Of a DNA stretch of 64,000 bases, positions 53,561-64,000 are shown piece by piece. Every line of letters starts with the position of its first letter. Position 1 is the stretch's first letter. The notes beneath the pieces were generated by a model. The model saw nothing but the letters and a program-made list of their open reading frames with translations. It was not told the DNA's origin and did no database searches. The DNA is from Desulfohalobium retbaense DSM 5692 (GTDB lineage: Bacteria > Desulfobacterota > Desulfovibrionia > Desulfovibrionales > Desulfohalobiaceae): the NCBI RefSeq assembly GCF_000024325.1, contig NC_013223.1, forward strand, positions 2,411,001 to 2,475,000, given 5' to 3'. The position numbers and the translations under genes are program-made.

Positions 53561-54042
53561 ACACTCTCGCTTTGTTTTTTTTAAAGGTTGCTGAAAAATC
53601 TTTTCTGATTGGGCCCAAGCCTTCCCGGGGCTTGGCATTGGGTTCCAGGTCCTGGTTGCTCGGGGTCGTCCGCCACCAGTCAGTTGTATTTTCCACCGAG
53701 TGATCCCGCTGCGGGGGCCCGAAAACCCGTTGCTCGCAATGCCCCCTCCGGCAGGCAGGCGGTGCAGCACCAGCCTACCAACCACCTGCATTTGGTGCGC
53801 AATTTCAAAACTGCGCTCCCGCAGCCAAAGTCTTCTGGGGCAAGCGGTCTCCGCGCAGTTCCCAGACCCAGAAACACCTGCGTATCCAGGCCATCAGCCC
53901 AGCCGCTACCGACGGCGCGTATTGAGTTGCATTTATCTGGGCACCCTGGCAATTTCAACGCAAATGCAGGGCCATCCCTGGATTTCATTTGCTTTTTCAA
54001 CCCCACATGTCCACTTTTTCGCGGACAAAAAGGAAACTATCG
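53561..54042. other. Divergent region between dut and the phosphorylase gene
   Basis: 482 bases, the longest gene-free stretch here. I found no RNA gene, convincing promoter or conserved repeat. A T-run follows the dut start region (53573-53582), and GTCC...GGAC (54010-54025) forms a small hairpin just upstream of the phosphorylase ribosome-binding site. Confidence 0.45.
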
Positions 54043-56619
54043 ATGCAACCGCTTCAAATTTATAGCGTTATCCCCAAACTTCCCACTGCCCTCCAGCCGC
54101 TTTGGGAGCTGGCCTACAATGTCTGGTATGATTGGAAACACGAAATCTGGGACTTCTTCTCCCAGATAGACCACGCTTTATGGCAGGAATGCCAGAACAA
54201 CCCGGTACTCTTTCTCAATCGTCTGCCCCAGCCCACCCTGGAGGAATTGGCCCAGGACACCTTTTTTGTTGACCGCCTGCACGAGATCCACACCAGCTTG
54301 CGTGAATACCTGACCACCTCCTCGGAACATGTCATCTTCGACCACGCCCGGACCGGGCAGCCTGTGGTCGCCTACTTCAGTGCCGAATACGGGCTGAGTC
54401 ACAGCATACCGATCTATTCTGGAGGATTGGGCATACTCGCCGGGGACCATCTCAAATCAGCCAGCGATCTGAATCTTCCGCTGGTCGGGATCGGACTGGC
54501 CTACCAGCATGGCTATTTCCGGCAATACCTGACCCCAGACGGCTGGCAACAGGAAAGGTATCCGGTCAACGATTTCGAACAACTCCCTATGTCGCTGGTC
54601 CAGACAGAGCACGGCGCCCCGCTGCTCGTCCATGTCCCCGTCAAGGAGCGCTCCCTGGCCGCCCGGGTCTGGCGCATCAACGTGGGCCGGATTGCCCTGT
54701 ATCTGCTCGACGCCAATACTCCGGAAAACCCGCGTGAACTCAGAGATCTGACCTCCCGCCTCTATGGCGGCGGGGATGAAATGCGGCTCCAGCAGGAAAT
54801 TCTCCTGGGCATCGGCGGAATCCGCCTGCTTCGACAGCTTGATCTCTCTCCGGATGTCATCCACTTGAATGAGGGGCACTCGGCCTTTGCGGGGCTGGAA
54901 CGCATTCGGGATCTGATGCGCGACAAGGGCTTGCCCTTTGAAGCGGCCAAAGAGGTCGTAGCCTCGAGTTCCGTGTTCACCACACACACACCGGTTCCGG
55001 CCGGAAACGACCGCTTTGCACCGCCCATGATCCGGGAATATTTTCAGTCCTACAGCCAGGAATTGCGTCTCTCTCACGAAGCCTTCCTCGGCTTGGGCAG
55101 AGAAAACCCCTCGGACGAACATGAAACTTTCTGCATGACCGTACTGGCCCTGAATCTCTCCCGCTTCAACAACGGGGTCAGCAAGCGCCATGGCGAAGTC
55201 TCGCGCACCATGTGGCGCCGCAACTGGCCCCAATACCCCGTGGAAGACGTCCCCATCGGATCCATCACCAATGGAGTGCATATTTCCTCCTGGGTCTCAC
55301 GGGATTTTGCCCTGCTCTTTGACCGCTACCTGGGCTCGAATTGGCGGGAAGATCCTGATTGCGACCGGCTCTGGCGCCAGGGCGAGGCTATTCCGGACAC
55401 TGAACTGTGGCGGACACATATCCGGCTCAAGGAACAACTCGTGGATTTTGTCCGTGAACGGCTCAAACAGCAGGTTCTGGCTCGGAGTGGCCGCCCCCGG
55501 GAGGCACTGCTGGCTGAGGAGGTCCTCGATCCCGCTGTGCTGACCATCGGCTTTGGCCGCCGCTTTGCGACTTACAAGCGCGCGGACCTGCTCTTTCGCG
55601 ACACCCAGCGGCTGATCGCCCTGCTCAATGACACCGAACAGCCGATCCAGCTCATTTTTTCCGGCAAAGCCCACCCCCGGGACAACGAAGGGAAACGGCT
55701 GATCCAAAAAATCGTGGAGCTCTCGCAGTCTGAGGAATGCCGGCACCGCCTCGTCTTCCTCGAGGACTACGACATGGAGATCGCCCGCCATCTCCTGCAG
55801 GGGTGCGACGTCTGGCTCAACACCCCGCGCCCCCCGCTTGAGGCGTGCGGCACCAGTGGCATGAAAGCTGCTGCCAACGGGGTCCTGGTGGCCAGCACCC
55901 TGGACGGCTGGTGGGGCGAGGCCTACAAAAGCGACAATAGCCTCGGCTGGTCCATTGGACGCGGCGAGGTCTATGACGACCCCGAATACCAGGATTTCGT
56001 CGAAAGCCAGATCATCTATCAACTTTTGGAAAAAGATATCATCCCGCTCTTTTACGATCGCGGCAAAGGCAATATCCCCCGGGAATGGATACGGCGCATG
56101 AAAAAAGGGCTCATGGAGCTGGTACCCCGCTTCAACGCCCATCGCATGGTTGAAGAATACGCCAAATTCGCCTATCAGCCGGCACATACCAATTACCACA
56201 GCCTGTCCAGCGAAGATTTCCAGGCGGCGCGGAATCTGGCCAGCTGGCGTCTCTCCGTGGCCGAGAAATGGGGGTCATTGAGTTTACGCAATGTCCGCGC
56301 AGCAGAACAAAGCGAAGTCTTTGTCGAACAGGGGATCGAGGTTCAGGCCGAAGTCTATCTGGACGGGTTGAGCCCCGAGGAGGTCCGGGTGGAGATCTAC
56401 GCTGGCCCCCTTAACCCGGAAGGGCAGTTCATCCGGCGCACGACCTCCTTGATGACCTCGGTCCAGGTCCTGGAAGACGGCTGGCATCTGTACAAGGGCA
56501 CCACGAAACCAGCGGAGAGCGGCCGTTTCGGATTTACGGTTCGTCTTCTGCCGCACTACCCCTTGGCAATGGACCCCCACGCCGTAGGCCTCATCCGTTG
56601 GGCGGTACAAGGCAAATAG
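54043..56619 (+). CDS. glgP: Alpha-glucan phosphorylase
   Basis: 858-residue PLP-dependent GT35 enzyme releasing glucose-1-phosphate from glycogen or maltodextrin. It is of the longer bacterial/archaeal subfamily with an N-terminal DUF3417-like region (LPTALQPLWELAYNVWYDW near 13-31). Catalytic blocks include YFSAEYGLSHSIPIYSGGLG near 112, TTHTPVPAGND near 326, and EACGTSGMKAAANGVLVAS near 600 with the PLP lysine. AAGGAAA precedes ATG 54043. The six-hairpin protein at 7542 could act on related glucans but is far away. The last ~70 residues form a beta-rich tail. Confidence 0.93.
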   Translation: MQPLQIYSVIPKLPTALQPLWELAYNVWYDWKHEIWDFFSQIDHALWQECQNNPVLFLNRLPQPTLEELAQDTFFVDRLHEIHTSLREYLTTSSEHVIFDHARTGQPVVAYFSAEYGLSHSIPIYSGGLGILAGDHLKSASDLNLPLVGIGLAYQHGYFRQYLTPDGWQQERYPVNDFEQLPMSLVQTEHGAPLLVHVPVKERSLAARVWRINVGRIALYLLDANTPENPRELRDLTSRLYGGGDEMRLQQEILLGIGGIRLLRQLDLSPDVIHLNEGHSAFAGLERIRDLMRDKGLPFEAAKEVVASSSVFTTHTPVPAGNDRFAPPMIREYFQSYSQELRLSHEAFLGLGRENPSDEHETFCMTVLALNLSRFNNGVSKRHGEVSRTMWRRNWPQYPVEDVPIGSITNGVHISSWVSRDFALLFDRYLGSNWREDPDCDRLWRQGEAIPDTELWRTHIRLKEQLVDFVRERLKQQVLARSGRPREALLAEEVLDPAVLTIGFGRRFATYKRADLLFRDTQRLIALLNDTEQPIQLIFSGKAHPRDNEGKRLIQKIVELSQSEECRHRLVFLEDYDMEIARHLLQGCDVWLNTPRPPLEACGTSGMKAAANGVLVASTLDGWWGEAYKSDNSLGWSIGRGEVYDDPEYQDFVESQIIYQLLEKDIIPLFYDRGKGNIPREWIRRMKKGLMELVPRFNAHRMVEEYAKFAYQPAHTNYHSLSSEDFQAARNLASWRLSVAEKWGSLSLRNVRAAEQSEVFVEQGIEVQAEVYLDGLSPEEVRVEIYAGPLNPEGQFIRRTTSLMTSVQVLEDGWHLYKGTTKPAESGRFGFTVRLLPHYPLAMDPHAVGLIRWAVQGK

Positions 56620-56622
56620 ACC

Positions 56623-57231
56623 ATGACAGACCCGAAATCCCATCCGCGTCCCCGTACAGAAGCCCGGGAAAAACGTATCAGAGAGGTCCTGGCCCGGCGG
56701 CAAAAGGATCTAACCCTGGTCATGAACAATATCCACGACCCCCACAACGTCGCTGCCATCATGCGCAGCTGTGACGCGTTCGGGGTTCCCGACGTCCATC
56801 TGCTGTACACCTCTGAAGCCTTCCCAGCCCTGGGGCGCCGGGCCTCGGCCTCAGCGCGAAAATGGGTCGGCCGCCACCACCATACCAGTTCAGAGGCGTT
56901 GGCGGGCCACCTCCGCGACCACGGGATGCGCATCCTGAGCACGAGTTGCAGCCCTTCCGCCCGACCTCTGCCGGAATGGGAGTTCACAAGTCCCACGGCC
57001 ATCGTCCTGGGCAATGAACACCGAGGGGTCGATCCCGCCCTGCGCTCGCACATCGACGGCGAACTGTTCATCCCCATGCAGGGGATGGTCCAGAGCTTTA
57101 ACGTCTCTGTGGCCGCAGCGATTATCCTTTACGAGGCGTGGCGGCAACGCAACCGTCACGGGCTCTACGACCACCCCTCCTATTCTCCTGAGGAACTCGA
57201 AACCCGCTACCAGCAGTGGATTGCCAAATAG
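56623..57231 (+). CDS. trmH: tRNA (guanosine-2'-O-)-methyltransferase, TrmH/SpoU family
   Basis: 202-residue SPOUT methyltransferase. The three family motifs are clear: NNIHDPHNVAAIMRSCDAFG near 35-54, IVLGNEHRGVDP near 127-138 and IPMQGMVQSFNVSVAAAI near 150-167, forming the trefoil knot. Closest in form to TrmH, which methylates G18 of tRNA. It starts three bases after the phosphorylase stop. Confidence 0.9.
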   Translation: MTDPKSHPRPRTEAREKRIREVLARRQKDLTLVMNNIHDPHNVAAIMRSCDAFGVPDVHLLYTSEAFPALGRRASASARKWVGRHHHTSSEALAGHLRDHGMRILSTSCSPSARPLPEWEFTSPTAIVLGNEHRGVDPALRSHIDGELFIPMQGMVQSFNVSVAAAIILYEAWRQRNRHGLYDHPSYSPEELETRYQQWIAK

Positions 57232-57270
57232 TCCAACGCTTCGCGACCTTCTAACCAAGGACACCACGCC

Positions 57271-58350
57271 ATGTCCGGCAACACCTTCGGGCATCTGTTC
57301 AGTCTGACCACTTTCGGAGAATCCCACGGCCCCGCCCTCGGCGGTGTGGTCCACGGCTGTCCCGCTGGCCTGCACCTGGACGAAGCGGCGGTCCAACAGG
57401 AACTCGACAGACGCCGCCCGGGACAGGGCAAAACAAGCACCCCCCGGCGGGAGTCAGATAAAGTCCAACTCTTGTCTGGCATCTTTGAAGGGGTAACCAC
57501 CGGCACCCCGATCGGCTTCAGTATTGCCAATGAAAACCAGCGCACCTCGGATTACGAGGCCATGCGCGGCATCTATCGCCCTGGGCACGCTGATTTCACC
57601 TACATGGCCAAATACGGGCACCGCGACCACCGCGGCGGAGGGCGCTCCTCGGGCCGGGAAACCGTGAGCCGTGTTGTTGGTGGCGCCATCGCCCAGGTCT
57701 TCCTCGCCCAGCACAACATCCAGGCCCAGGCCTACACCCAGGAATTCGGTGGCATCCAGGCCGAAACGATCGCTCCGGACAAAGCCCATGAATTGCCCTA
57801 CTTCGCTCCGGATCCTTCGGTGGTCGAACTGTGGGATAAACGGGTAAGTGAAATAAAAAAGGCGGGAGATACCTTGGGCGGGATTGTGGAGATTCAAATC
57901 CACGGTGTTCCGCCCGGGTTGGGCGAACCGGTTTTCGACAAGCTTGACGCCAGGCTCGCGGCTGCCTGCATGTCCGTGGGAGCGGTGAAAAGCGTTGAAA
58001 TCGGTTGCGGCCGTCAGGCGGCCCGTCTCACGGGCAGCGAAAACAATGAACCGCCCGACCCGGCCCTGACACACCGCAACAACGCCGGCGGCATCCTTGG
58101 GGGCATCTCCAATGGAGCTCCGATCGTGCTCCGGGCCGCGGTCAAGCCCATCCCCTCCATTGCCCAGGAGCAGGAGGTGGCCACCGCTGAAAAGACACTG
58201 GCTCCGTTCACCATCGGCGGGCGACACGACATCAGCGCCATCCCACGCATCGTACCGGTGTTAAAAGCCATGGCCCTGCTCACCATAGCGGACATGCTCC
58301 TGTTGCAGCGAAGCGCCCGGAGCGAAGGATCACCTCCGGCCACCGTATAA
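57271..58350 (+). CDS. aroC: Chorismate synthase
   Basis: 359-residue FMN-dependent enzyme making chorismate from EPSP, last step of the shikimate pathway. Signatures: [22 protein letters not shown] near 11-32, [30 protein letters not shown] near 102-131, and [21 protein letters not shown] near 277 with the closing [23 protein letters not shown] before the ATG. It is separated from trmH by 39 bases. Confidence 0.97.
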   Translation: MSGNTFGHLFSLTTFGESHGPALGGVVHGCPAGLHLDEAAVQQELDRRRPGQGKTSTPRRESDKVQLLSGIFEGVTTGTPIGFSIANENQRTSDYEAMRGIYRPGHADFTYMAKYGHRDHRGGGRSSGRETVSRVVGGAIAQVFLAQHNIQAQAYTQEFGGIQAETIAPDKAHELPYFAPDPSVVELWDKRVSEIKKAGDTLGGIVEIQIHGVPPGLGEPVFDKLDARLAAACMSVGAVKSVEIGCGRQAARLTGSENNEPPDPALTHRNNAGGILGGISNGAPIVLRAAVKPIPSIAQEQEVATAEKTLAPFTIGGRHDISAIPRIVPVLKAMALLTIADMLLLQRSARSEGSPPATV

Positions 58351-58593
58351 ATGCAGGCAGGAAAACTCCGCCAATGGCCGCGGCTTTGGGCCCGGAATCC
58401 TTGACCTGAGTCCGTCAACTCCCGCTGCCCCCAAGGGCGACTCAATGGCGCCTTCGCCCTGCCCCTGGGCACCGTCTCAAGGCCGCCACGCCTCGTGCCC
58501 CCGCAGAGCCTGAAAAGCCCTCCGAGGCGCTGCACATGGACTCAGGCTTATCTCCCAGCCTATGCCCCCGGACGCAGATTACGAAGGCTGGTC

Positions 58594-58989
58594 TTACTTT
58601 TTCCGGGGCCGCTTTTGCTTCGGGACCCTGACGTACCGGTGCACCTCCCAATCGAAAAGTTCGTTCGCCCGCTTGAGAGCAAACTCCTCAACCTCTTTTT
58701 GCCAAGCCGTAAATGTCTCAAGGAGCTTCTCTCCCAGCGGTGAAAGCTCAAACCCCTTGCGCCCACTGGCTTTTTCCAAAAGCGGAGCGCCCAAAGCGGC
58801 TTCGGTTTTCTTGATTTTGCCCCAGGCCGCCCGATAGGACATCCCCATGGCCTGGGCCGCTTTATTGAGGGACCCCTCCTCGACCACCTTTTGCAACAAC
58901 AAGACCCGGCCGTGGCTAAAAAGCATGCCCCGTTCCGAATCAAACCACGTGTGCATCCGCAGGGTGACCTTGGGATCGTTTTCGTCCAT
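58594..58989 (-). CDS. ModE-like winged-helix regulator without MOP domain
   Basis: 131-residue protein resembling the N-terminal DNA-binding domain of ModE: LLQKVVEEGSLNKAAQAMGMSYRAAWGKIKKTEAALGAPLLEKA near 29-72, a LysR-like winged helix, then ELSPLGEKLLETF. The molybdate-sensing MOP domains are absent; the basic tail (RVPKQKRPRKK) ends the protein. AAAGGAG precedes the ATG. Possible role in molybdate/tungstate control, including the FmdE-linked importer, is a guess. Convergent with aroC. Confidence 0.87.
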   Translation of the reverse strand: MDENDPKVTLRMHTWFDSERGMLFSHGRVLLLQKVVEEGSLNKAAQAMGMSYRAAWGKIKKTEAALGAPLLEKASGRKGFELSPLGEKLLETFTAWQKEVEEFALKRANELFDWEVHRYVRVPKQKRPRKK

Positions 58990-59311
58990 TTTTCAACTCC
59001 TTTTGTTCAACACCAACACCGTTTTGGGTACCGAACCAGGGCCTGTTTGGCAAGGCAACTTCTTGGAATTGTGATTGCAATTTTCCGCGTCCAGAGCTGG
59101 TAAGCGGGTCCATCTCCGCCACACCTTCCGCACCACTTCCGGCCTGTTGCTATCCAACTTCGCCCCCCCGCGCCCGCCACTCCGGACCACGCACGCGGCG
59201 GACTTGACCCAAGGCCCAGAAAGCTTATTCTCTTTCGTTTGCCCTGCCGGGCACGGCCCATCCCTATCCTTGTCCCTGCAACGAACCGAAGCCACCAGGC
59301 GCTGGAAATCT
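58990..59311. other. Divergent region between the ModE-like and MATE genes
   Basis: 322 bases. It holds a promoter candidate for the MATE gene (listed separately) and an AATTG-N6-CAATT dyad at 59067-59082 that could be an autoregulatory site. Confidence 0.5.
59204..59231 (+). promoter_or_regulatory. Likely promoter of the MATE gene
   Basis: TTGACC (59204-59209) and TATTCT (59226-59231) separated by 16 bases, about 80 bases before the start codon. Confidence 0.5.
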
Positions 59312-60757
59312 ATGGCCATTTTACAACGTTTTGCCGCCCGCTCCCACAAAGGCGCTACCCGAATGATCTGGCAATTGGCATGGCCCCAATTGCTGATGAT
59401 GTTTTTCCATTTCTGGCTCGGGTTCACCGACGTCTTTGTCGCCGGACGGTTGAGCGACCAGGTCCAGGCCTCCCTGGGCATTATCACCCAAAGTCTGTTT
59501 TTCTTTCTCGTTGTGGCCATGGCGCTTGCCAACGGGGCTGTCGCCTCCATCAGCCAATCGCTTGGGGCCGGGCGAGACAAACGGGCAGCGCGCTACGCCA
59601 TGCTGGGGATCGCCCTGGTCGTCCTGGCCAGCAGTCTCCTGGTGCTGGTGGCCATCCCGCTGAACGGACCGCTGCTGACCCTGCTGCGTGTCCCGGAAGC
59701 TATCCGCCCCATCACCGACTATTTCCTCAAAGTCTACCTGCTCCTGTTGCCCCCGTATTATCTCTTTATCATGGGCAACGCCATTTTTCGGGCCCAAAAA
59801 CAGGTCCATTTACCGCTCCTGGCCATGATCCTGGTCACCACCGTCAATATTCTCGGTGACTTCGGTTTGGGATTTGGTCTGTGGGGGTTGCCGCGCATGG
59901 GCTATAAAGGCCTGGCCTGGGCCACCTTTTTCTCCGTCAGTGCCGGGGCCCTGTTCGACCTGTTCATCCTGGCCCGCCGCGGCTGGCTCCGGCCCAGCCA
60001 CTTCCCGCCGCTACGCTGGATCCGTCGCGGTTTGCCCTATCTCTTTCAGGTCGCGTGGCCGGCTGGCATGCTCCAGATCCTGTGGCACAGCGGCTACCTG
60101 GTCATCTATGCCCTGACAGCCAGCTTGCCCCACGGGAATATCACTGCCTTGGCCGCCCTCACGGCAGGATTGCGACTGGAATCGATCCTCTTCCTGCCCG
60201 CTTTTGCTTTCAATATGACCGCCTCGATTCTTGTCGGGCACTACCTGGGTGCCGGCGATGTGGACGGAGCTCGCGGCATCGGCTGGCGTACCTGGGGTCT
60301 TGGTTGCGGGGCCATCACCCTGCTCACCGCCTGTCTGTGGATGGCCATCGATCCCTTGTCCGCGGTCCTGGCGCCCCAAGCCGCAGTTCAAGCCGAAACA
60401 GCACGCTATCTGCAGTTCAATTTTCTGGCCATCCCCTTCACGGTGACCAGCATGATTTTCGGCGGTGTCTTTAACGGCGCCGGAGCCACGCGCTACAACA
60501 TGAAGACCATCGGTGGCACGGTCTGGCTGGTGCGCATCCCCTGCGCCTATATTCTAGGCCATCTCCTGCTGGGCACGGCAACCGGGATCTGGGCGGCGAT
60601 GCTCATTTCCCAGAGCCTGCAGGCCATCATCATGCTCTACCTGTTCAAAAACAAAGATTGGTTCCGCTTCAGTATGCACGCTCACAAACTGCAACCGAGC
60701 ACAGGAGTTCGGCATGCCGCTCACTTTCCGGCCACTCTCCCTTCAAAATCTAAATAA
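59312..60757 (+). CDS. MATE-family efflux protein
   Basis: 481-residue transporter with twelve predicted membrane segments in two homologous halves. The first half begins MIWQLAWPQLLMMFFHFWLGFTDVFVAGRLSD (about 18-49), the second PYLFQVAWPAGMLQILWHSGY (near 242), both showing the family repeat with a conserved Pro. Likely sodium- or proton-driven export of cationic compounds or, in some members, lipid-linked molecules. ATG 59312 was chosen because homology starts there; the open frame upstream crosses the promoter. Its end overlaps the next gene by 44 bases. Confidence 0.9.
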   Translation: MAILQRFAARSHKGATRMIWQLAWPQLLMMFFHFWLGFTDVFVAGRLSDQVQASLGIITQSLFFFLVVAMALANGAVASISQSLGAGRDKRAARYAMLGIALVVLASSLLVLVAIPLNGPLLTLLRVPEAIRPITDYFLKVYLLLLPPYYLFIMGNAIFRAQKQVHLPLLAMILVTTVNILGDFGLGFGLWGLPRMGYKGLAWATFFSVSAGALFDLFILARRGWLRPSHFPPLRWIRRGLPYLFQVAWPAGMLQILWHSGYLVIYALTASLPHGNITALAALTAGLRLESILFLPAFAFNMTASILVGHYLGAGDVDGARGIGWRTWGLGCGAITLLTACLWMAIDPLSAVLAPQAAVQAETARYLQFNFLAIPFTVTSMIFGGVFNGAGATRYNMKTIGGTVWLVRIPCAYILGHLLLGTATGIWAAMLISQSLQAIIMLYLFKNKDWFRFSMHAHKLQPSTGVRHAAHFPATLPSKSK

Positions 60758-61625
60758 TTACGCTACGCTTTTGCACCAAACGCCCCAAAAGGCGTCAGAT
60801 TACAGTTTTGCCAATCTCTGGGCCTGGCAGGAAGAATACGACCTGCAATGGGCGTGGTCAGCAACCCACAATCTGGTCTGGATCCGGCAAAACAGGCCCG
60901 AACCGGTGTACTGGGCTCCTGTGGGGCCGTGGCAGGAGATCGATTGGGCCCGCGCCGTGGCGGAACTTCCCGATGTAAAGACCGTCCCGTTTATCCGCGT
61001 TCCCGCTCAACTTGGCGAGTTGTGGCAGACCGCGCTGCCCGGTCGCGTGACCCTGGCCGAGGAGGAAGACCACTGGGATTATATCTACGCGGTCCAGGAC
61101 CTGATTGCCCTGCGGGGCAACAAATTCCACAAAAAAAAGAACCTGCTCAAACAATTCCACAAAAAATACGACTTCCGCTATGTCCCCCTGACCTCCGAGC
61201 GGTGCGAACAGGCTCTGACTTTGCAGGCCGAATGGTGCATGTGGCGCGATTGTGAGGCGTCGACCACCTTGGAATCCGAGAATCAGGCTATTGTCAAAGT
61301 GCTCACCGACTGGGATCGCTTGCCCGGACTAATGGGTGCCGGCCTTCAGGCCGATGGGCATATGATCGCCTTCACCGTCGCGGAGCCTTTGGACGAGGAA
61401 ACGGTGGTCATCCACTTCGAAAAGGCCTGCCCGACCTACAAGGGGGTCTACCAGGCCATCAACCAGATGTTCCTCGAAAATGACGCCTCGGACTTCACCT
61501 ACGTCAATCGCGAACAGGATCTGGGGGACGAAGGACTTCGCAAAGCCAAAAAATCCTATAATCCTTGCGGATATCTTAAAAAAGTCCAAGCCCGCATTGC
61601 CGGGGCCCCCGACGGTGATCGCTAA
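60714..61625 (+). CDS. DUF2156 (LPG-synthase C-terminal-like) protein
   Basis: 303-residue cytoplasmic protein of the DUF2156 family, whose GNAT-like fold is shared with the aminoacyl-transfer domain of lysylphosphatidylglycerol synthase. It shows DYSFANLWAWQEEYDLQW near 24-41, GNKFHKKKNLLKQFHKKY near 139-156 and NREQDLGDEGLRKAKKSYNP near 264-283 with the family's conserved YxP ending. AGGAG precedes the ATG inside the MATE gene, a 44-base overlap that implies coupling. Function unknown. Confidence 0.85.
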   Translation: MPLTFRPLSLQNLNNYATLLHQTPQKASDYSFANLWAWQEEYDLQWAWSATHNLVWIRQNRPEPVYWAPVGPWQEIDWARAVAELPDVKTVPFIRVPAQLGELWQTALPGRVTLAEEEDHWDYIYAVQDLIALRGNKFHKKKNLLKQFHKKYDFRYVPLTSERCEQALTLQAEWCMWRDCEASTTLESENQAIVKVLTDWDRLPGLMGAGLQADGHMIAFTVAEPLDEETVVIHFEKACPTYKGVYQAINQMFLENDASDFTYVNREQDLGDEGLRKAKKSYNPCGYLKKVQARIAGAPDGDR

Positions 61626-61748
61626 AAAATTCCAAAAAGTCGTCGCCCGGTATCTTGACAGGTCCCCCATCCGACCTTAGCTCCACGCTAGCCTTTTCTT
61701 GACTTGGGACCACCCGGTTTCCAAGCAGGGAATTCTTTTTGGCCCAGG

Positions 61749-61775
61749 TTAGCACTCCCCTGACAGGAGTGCTAA
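61749..61775 (+). promoter_or_regulatory. CIRCE operator upstream of groES
   Basis: Perfect 9-9-9 match: TTAGCACTC, nine bases, GAGTGCTAA. It is the HrcA repressor site for chaperonin operons and lies 43 bases upstream of the groES start. Confidence 0.97.
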
Positions 61776-61817
61776 CAACAGGACACCCCAACGAACTGAG
61801 ATAATGGAGGAGACGTT

Positions 61818-63790
<1,973 letters not shown>

Positions 63791-63819
63791 GCCTCCCCAC
63801 TGTCCTCTCAGTTCCCTGC

Positions 63820-63855
63820 AAAACGGCCGGAGTCACGCGCTCCGGCCGTTTTTTT
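63820..63855 (+). terminator. Terminator of groES-groEL
   Basis: AAAACGGCCGGAG and CTCCGGCCGTTTT form a stem with a 7-base loop ending in seven T. The remaining 145 bases of the window hold no gene; a TTGACA at 63955-63960 may belong to a promoter cut off by the window edge. Confidence 0.95.
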
Positions 63856-64000
63856 GGGCCACGTACAAATCCCTGGCTGGCGCGGCTCCGCATCCATTCA
63901 GGGCCCCGCATTTGCCACGTGTATCCCACCATGTGGGTGCCTGCCACCTATCTTGACAAACCCTCTCTGGACAGCGAAAAGCCAAAGCCATGTCGACACC

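Noticed and set aside
53561..54042. Hidden RNA gene (RNase P RNA, SRP RNA, 6S or tmRNA) in the longest gap
   Set aside because: None of the conserved signatures of these RNAs could be found on either strand.

Overview
The window is a gene-dense (around 60% G+C by eye) stretch of bacterial chromosome with no insertion sequence, prophage, CRISPR array or rRNA operon that I can see. The gene set points to a sulfate-reducing deltaproteobacterium of the Desulfovibrionales, perhaps a Desulfohalobium relative: a MucR-family zinc-finger regulator, an FmdE-domain protein beside an Fe/B12-type ABC importer, a ModE-like regulator, LpxK and an envC-ctpA-yibQ cluster. That placement is inferred from gene content and remembered synteny, not from a search.

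Layout. 1-4904: a small-molecule kinase overlapping a YnjBCD-like ABC importer (ATPase, lipoprotein binding protein, two permeases). 4986-6419: cardiolipin synthase. 6557-7207 (-): LUD-domain protein. 7542-11784: a trio of a six-hairpin-glycosidase-like protein, a GT4 glycosyltransferase and a VTT-type membrane protein. 12072-14831: uvrA. 14979-20078: a Pat-type acetyltransferase divergent from acetyl-CoA synthetase, its likely target, with a perfect dyad between them. 20139-20522 (-): type IV pilin with a good sigma-54 promoter. 20800-24928: BI-1/YccA protein, lpxK, rnr. 25109-29957 (-): mnmE and the rpmH-rnpA-yidD-yidC-jag block. 30135-31703: PAP2 phosphatase facing a LAB_N/GT2 pair. 31768-31844: initiator tRNA with consensus promoter and terminator.

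32222-35833: Fe/B12/Mo/W-type ABC importer plus FmdE-domain protein. 36203-40772: argD and a polar amino-acid ABC importer. 40762-42411: prmA and a MagIII-like DNA glycosylase. 42417-46491: envC, ctpA and a YibQ-type deacetylase for the cell envelope. 46518-49379: TrpXYZ-like ABC importer. 49515-50740: ndk-proC. 51033-53560 (-): mucR, aspA, dut. 54043-58350: alpha-glucan phosphorylase, trmH, aroC. 58594-58989 (-): ModE-like regulator. 59312-61625: MATE exporter and DUF2156 protein. 61818-63790: groES-groEL behind a perfect CIRCE operator.

Most of the window is housekeeping. The parts I would look at again are the kinase + YnjBCD module, two related hairpin-containing elements about 200 bases upstream of the LUD gene and mnmE, the Pat/Acs dyad, the rpmH/rnpA overlap with no ordinary start codon at the expected place, and the FmdE-linked importer. 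All gene starts are my choices from ribosome-binding sites and homology remembered by eye; no database was searched.
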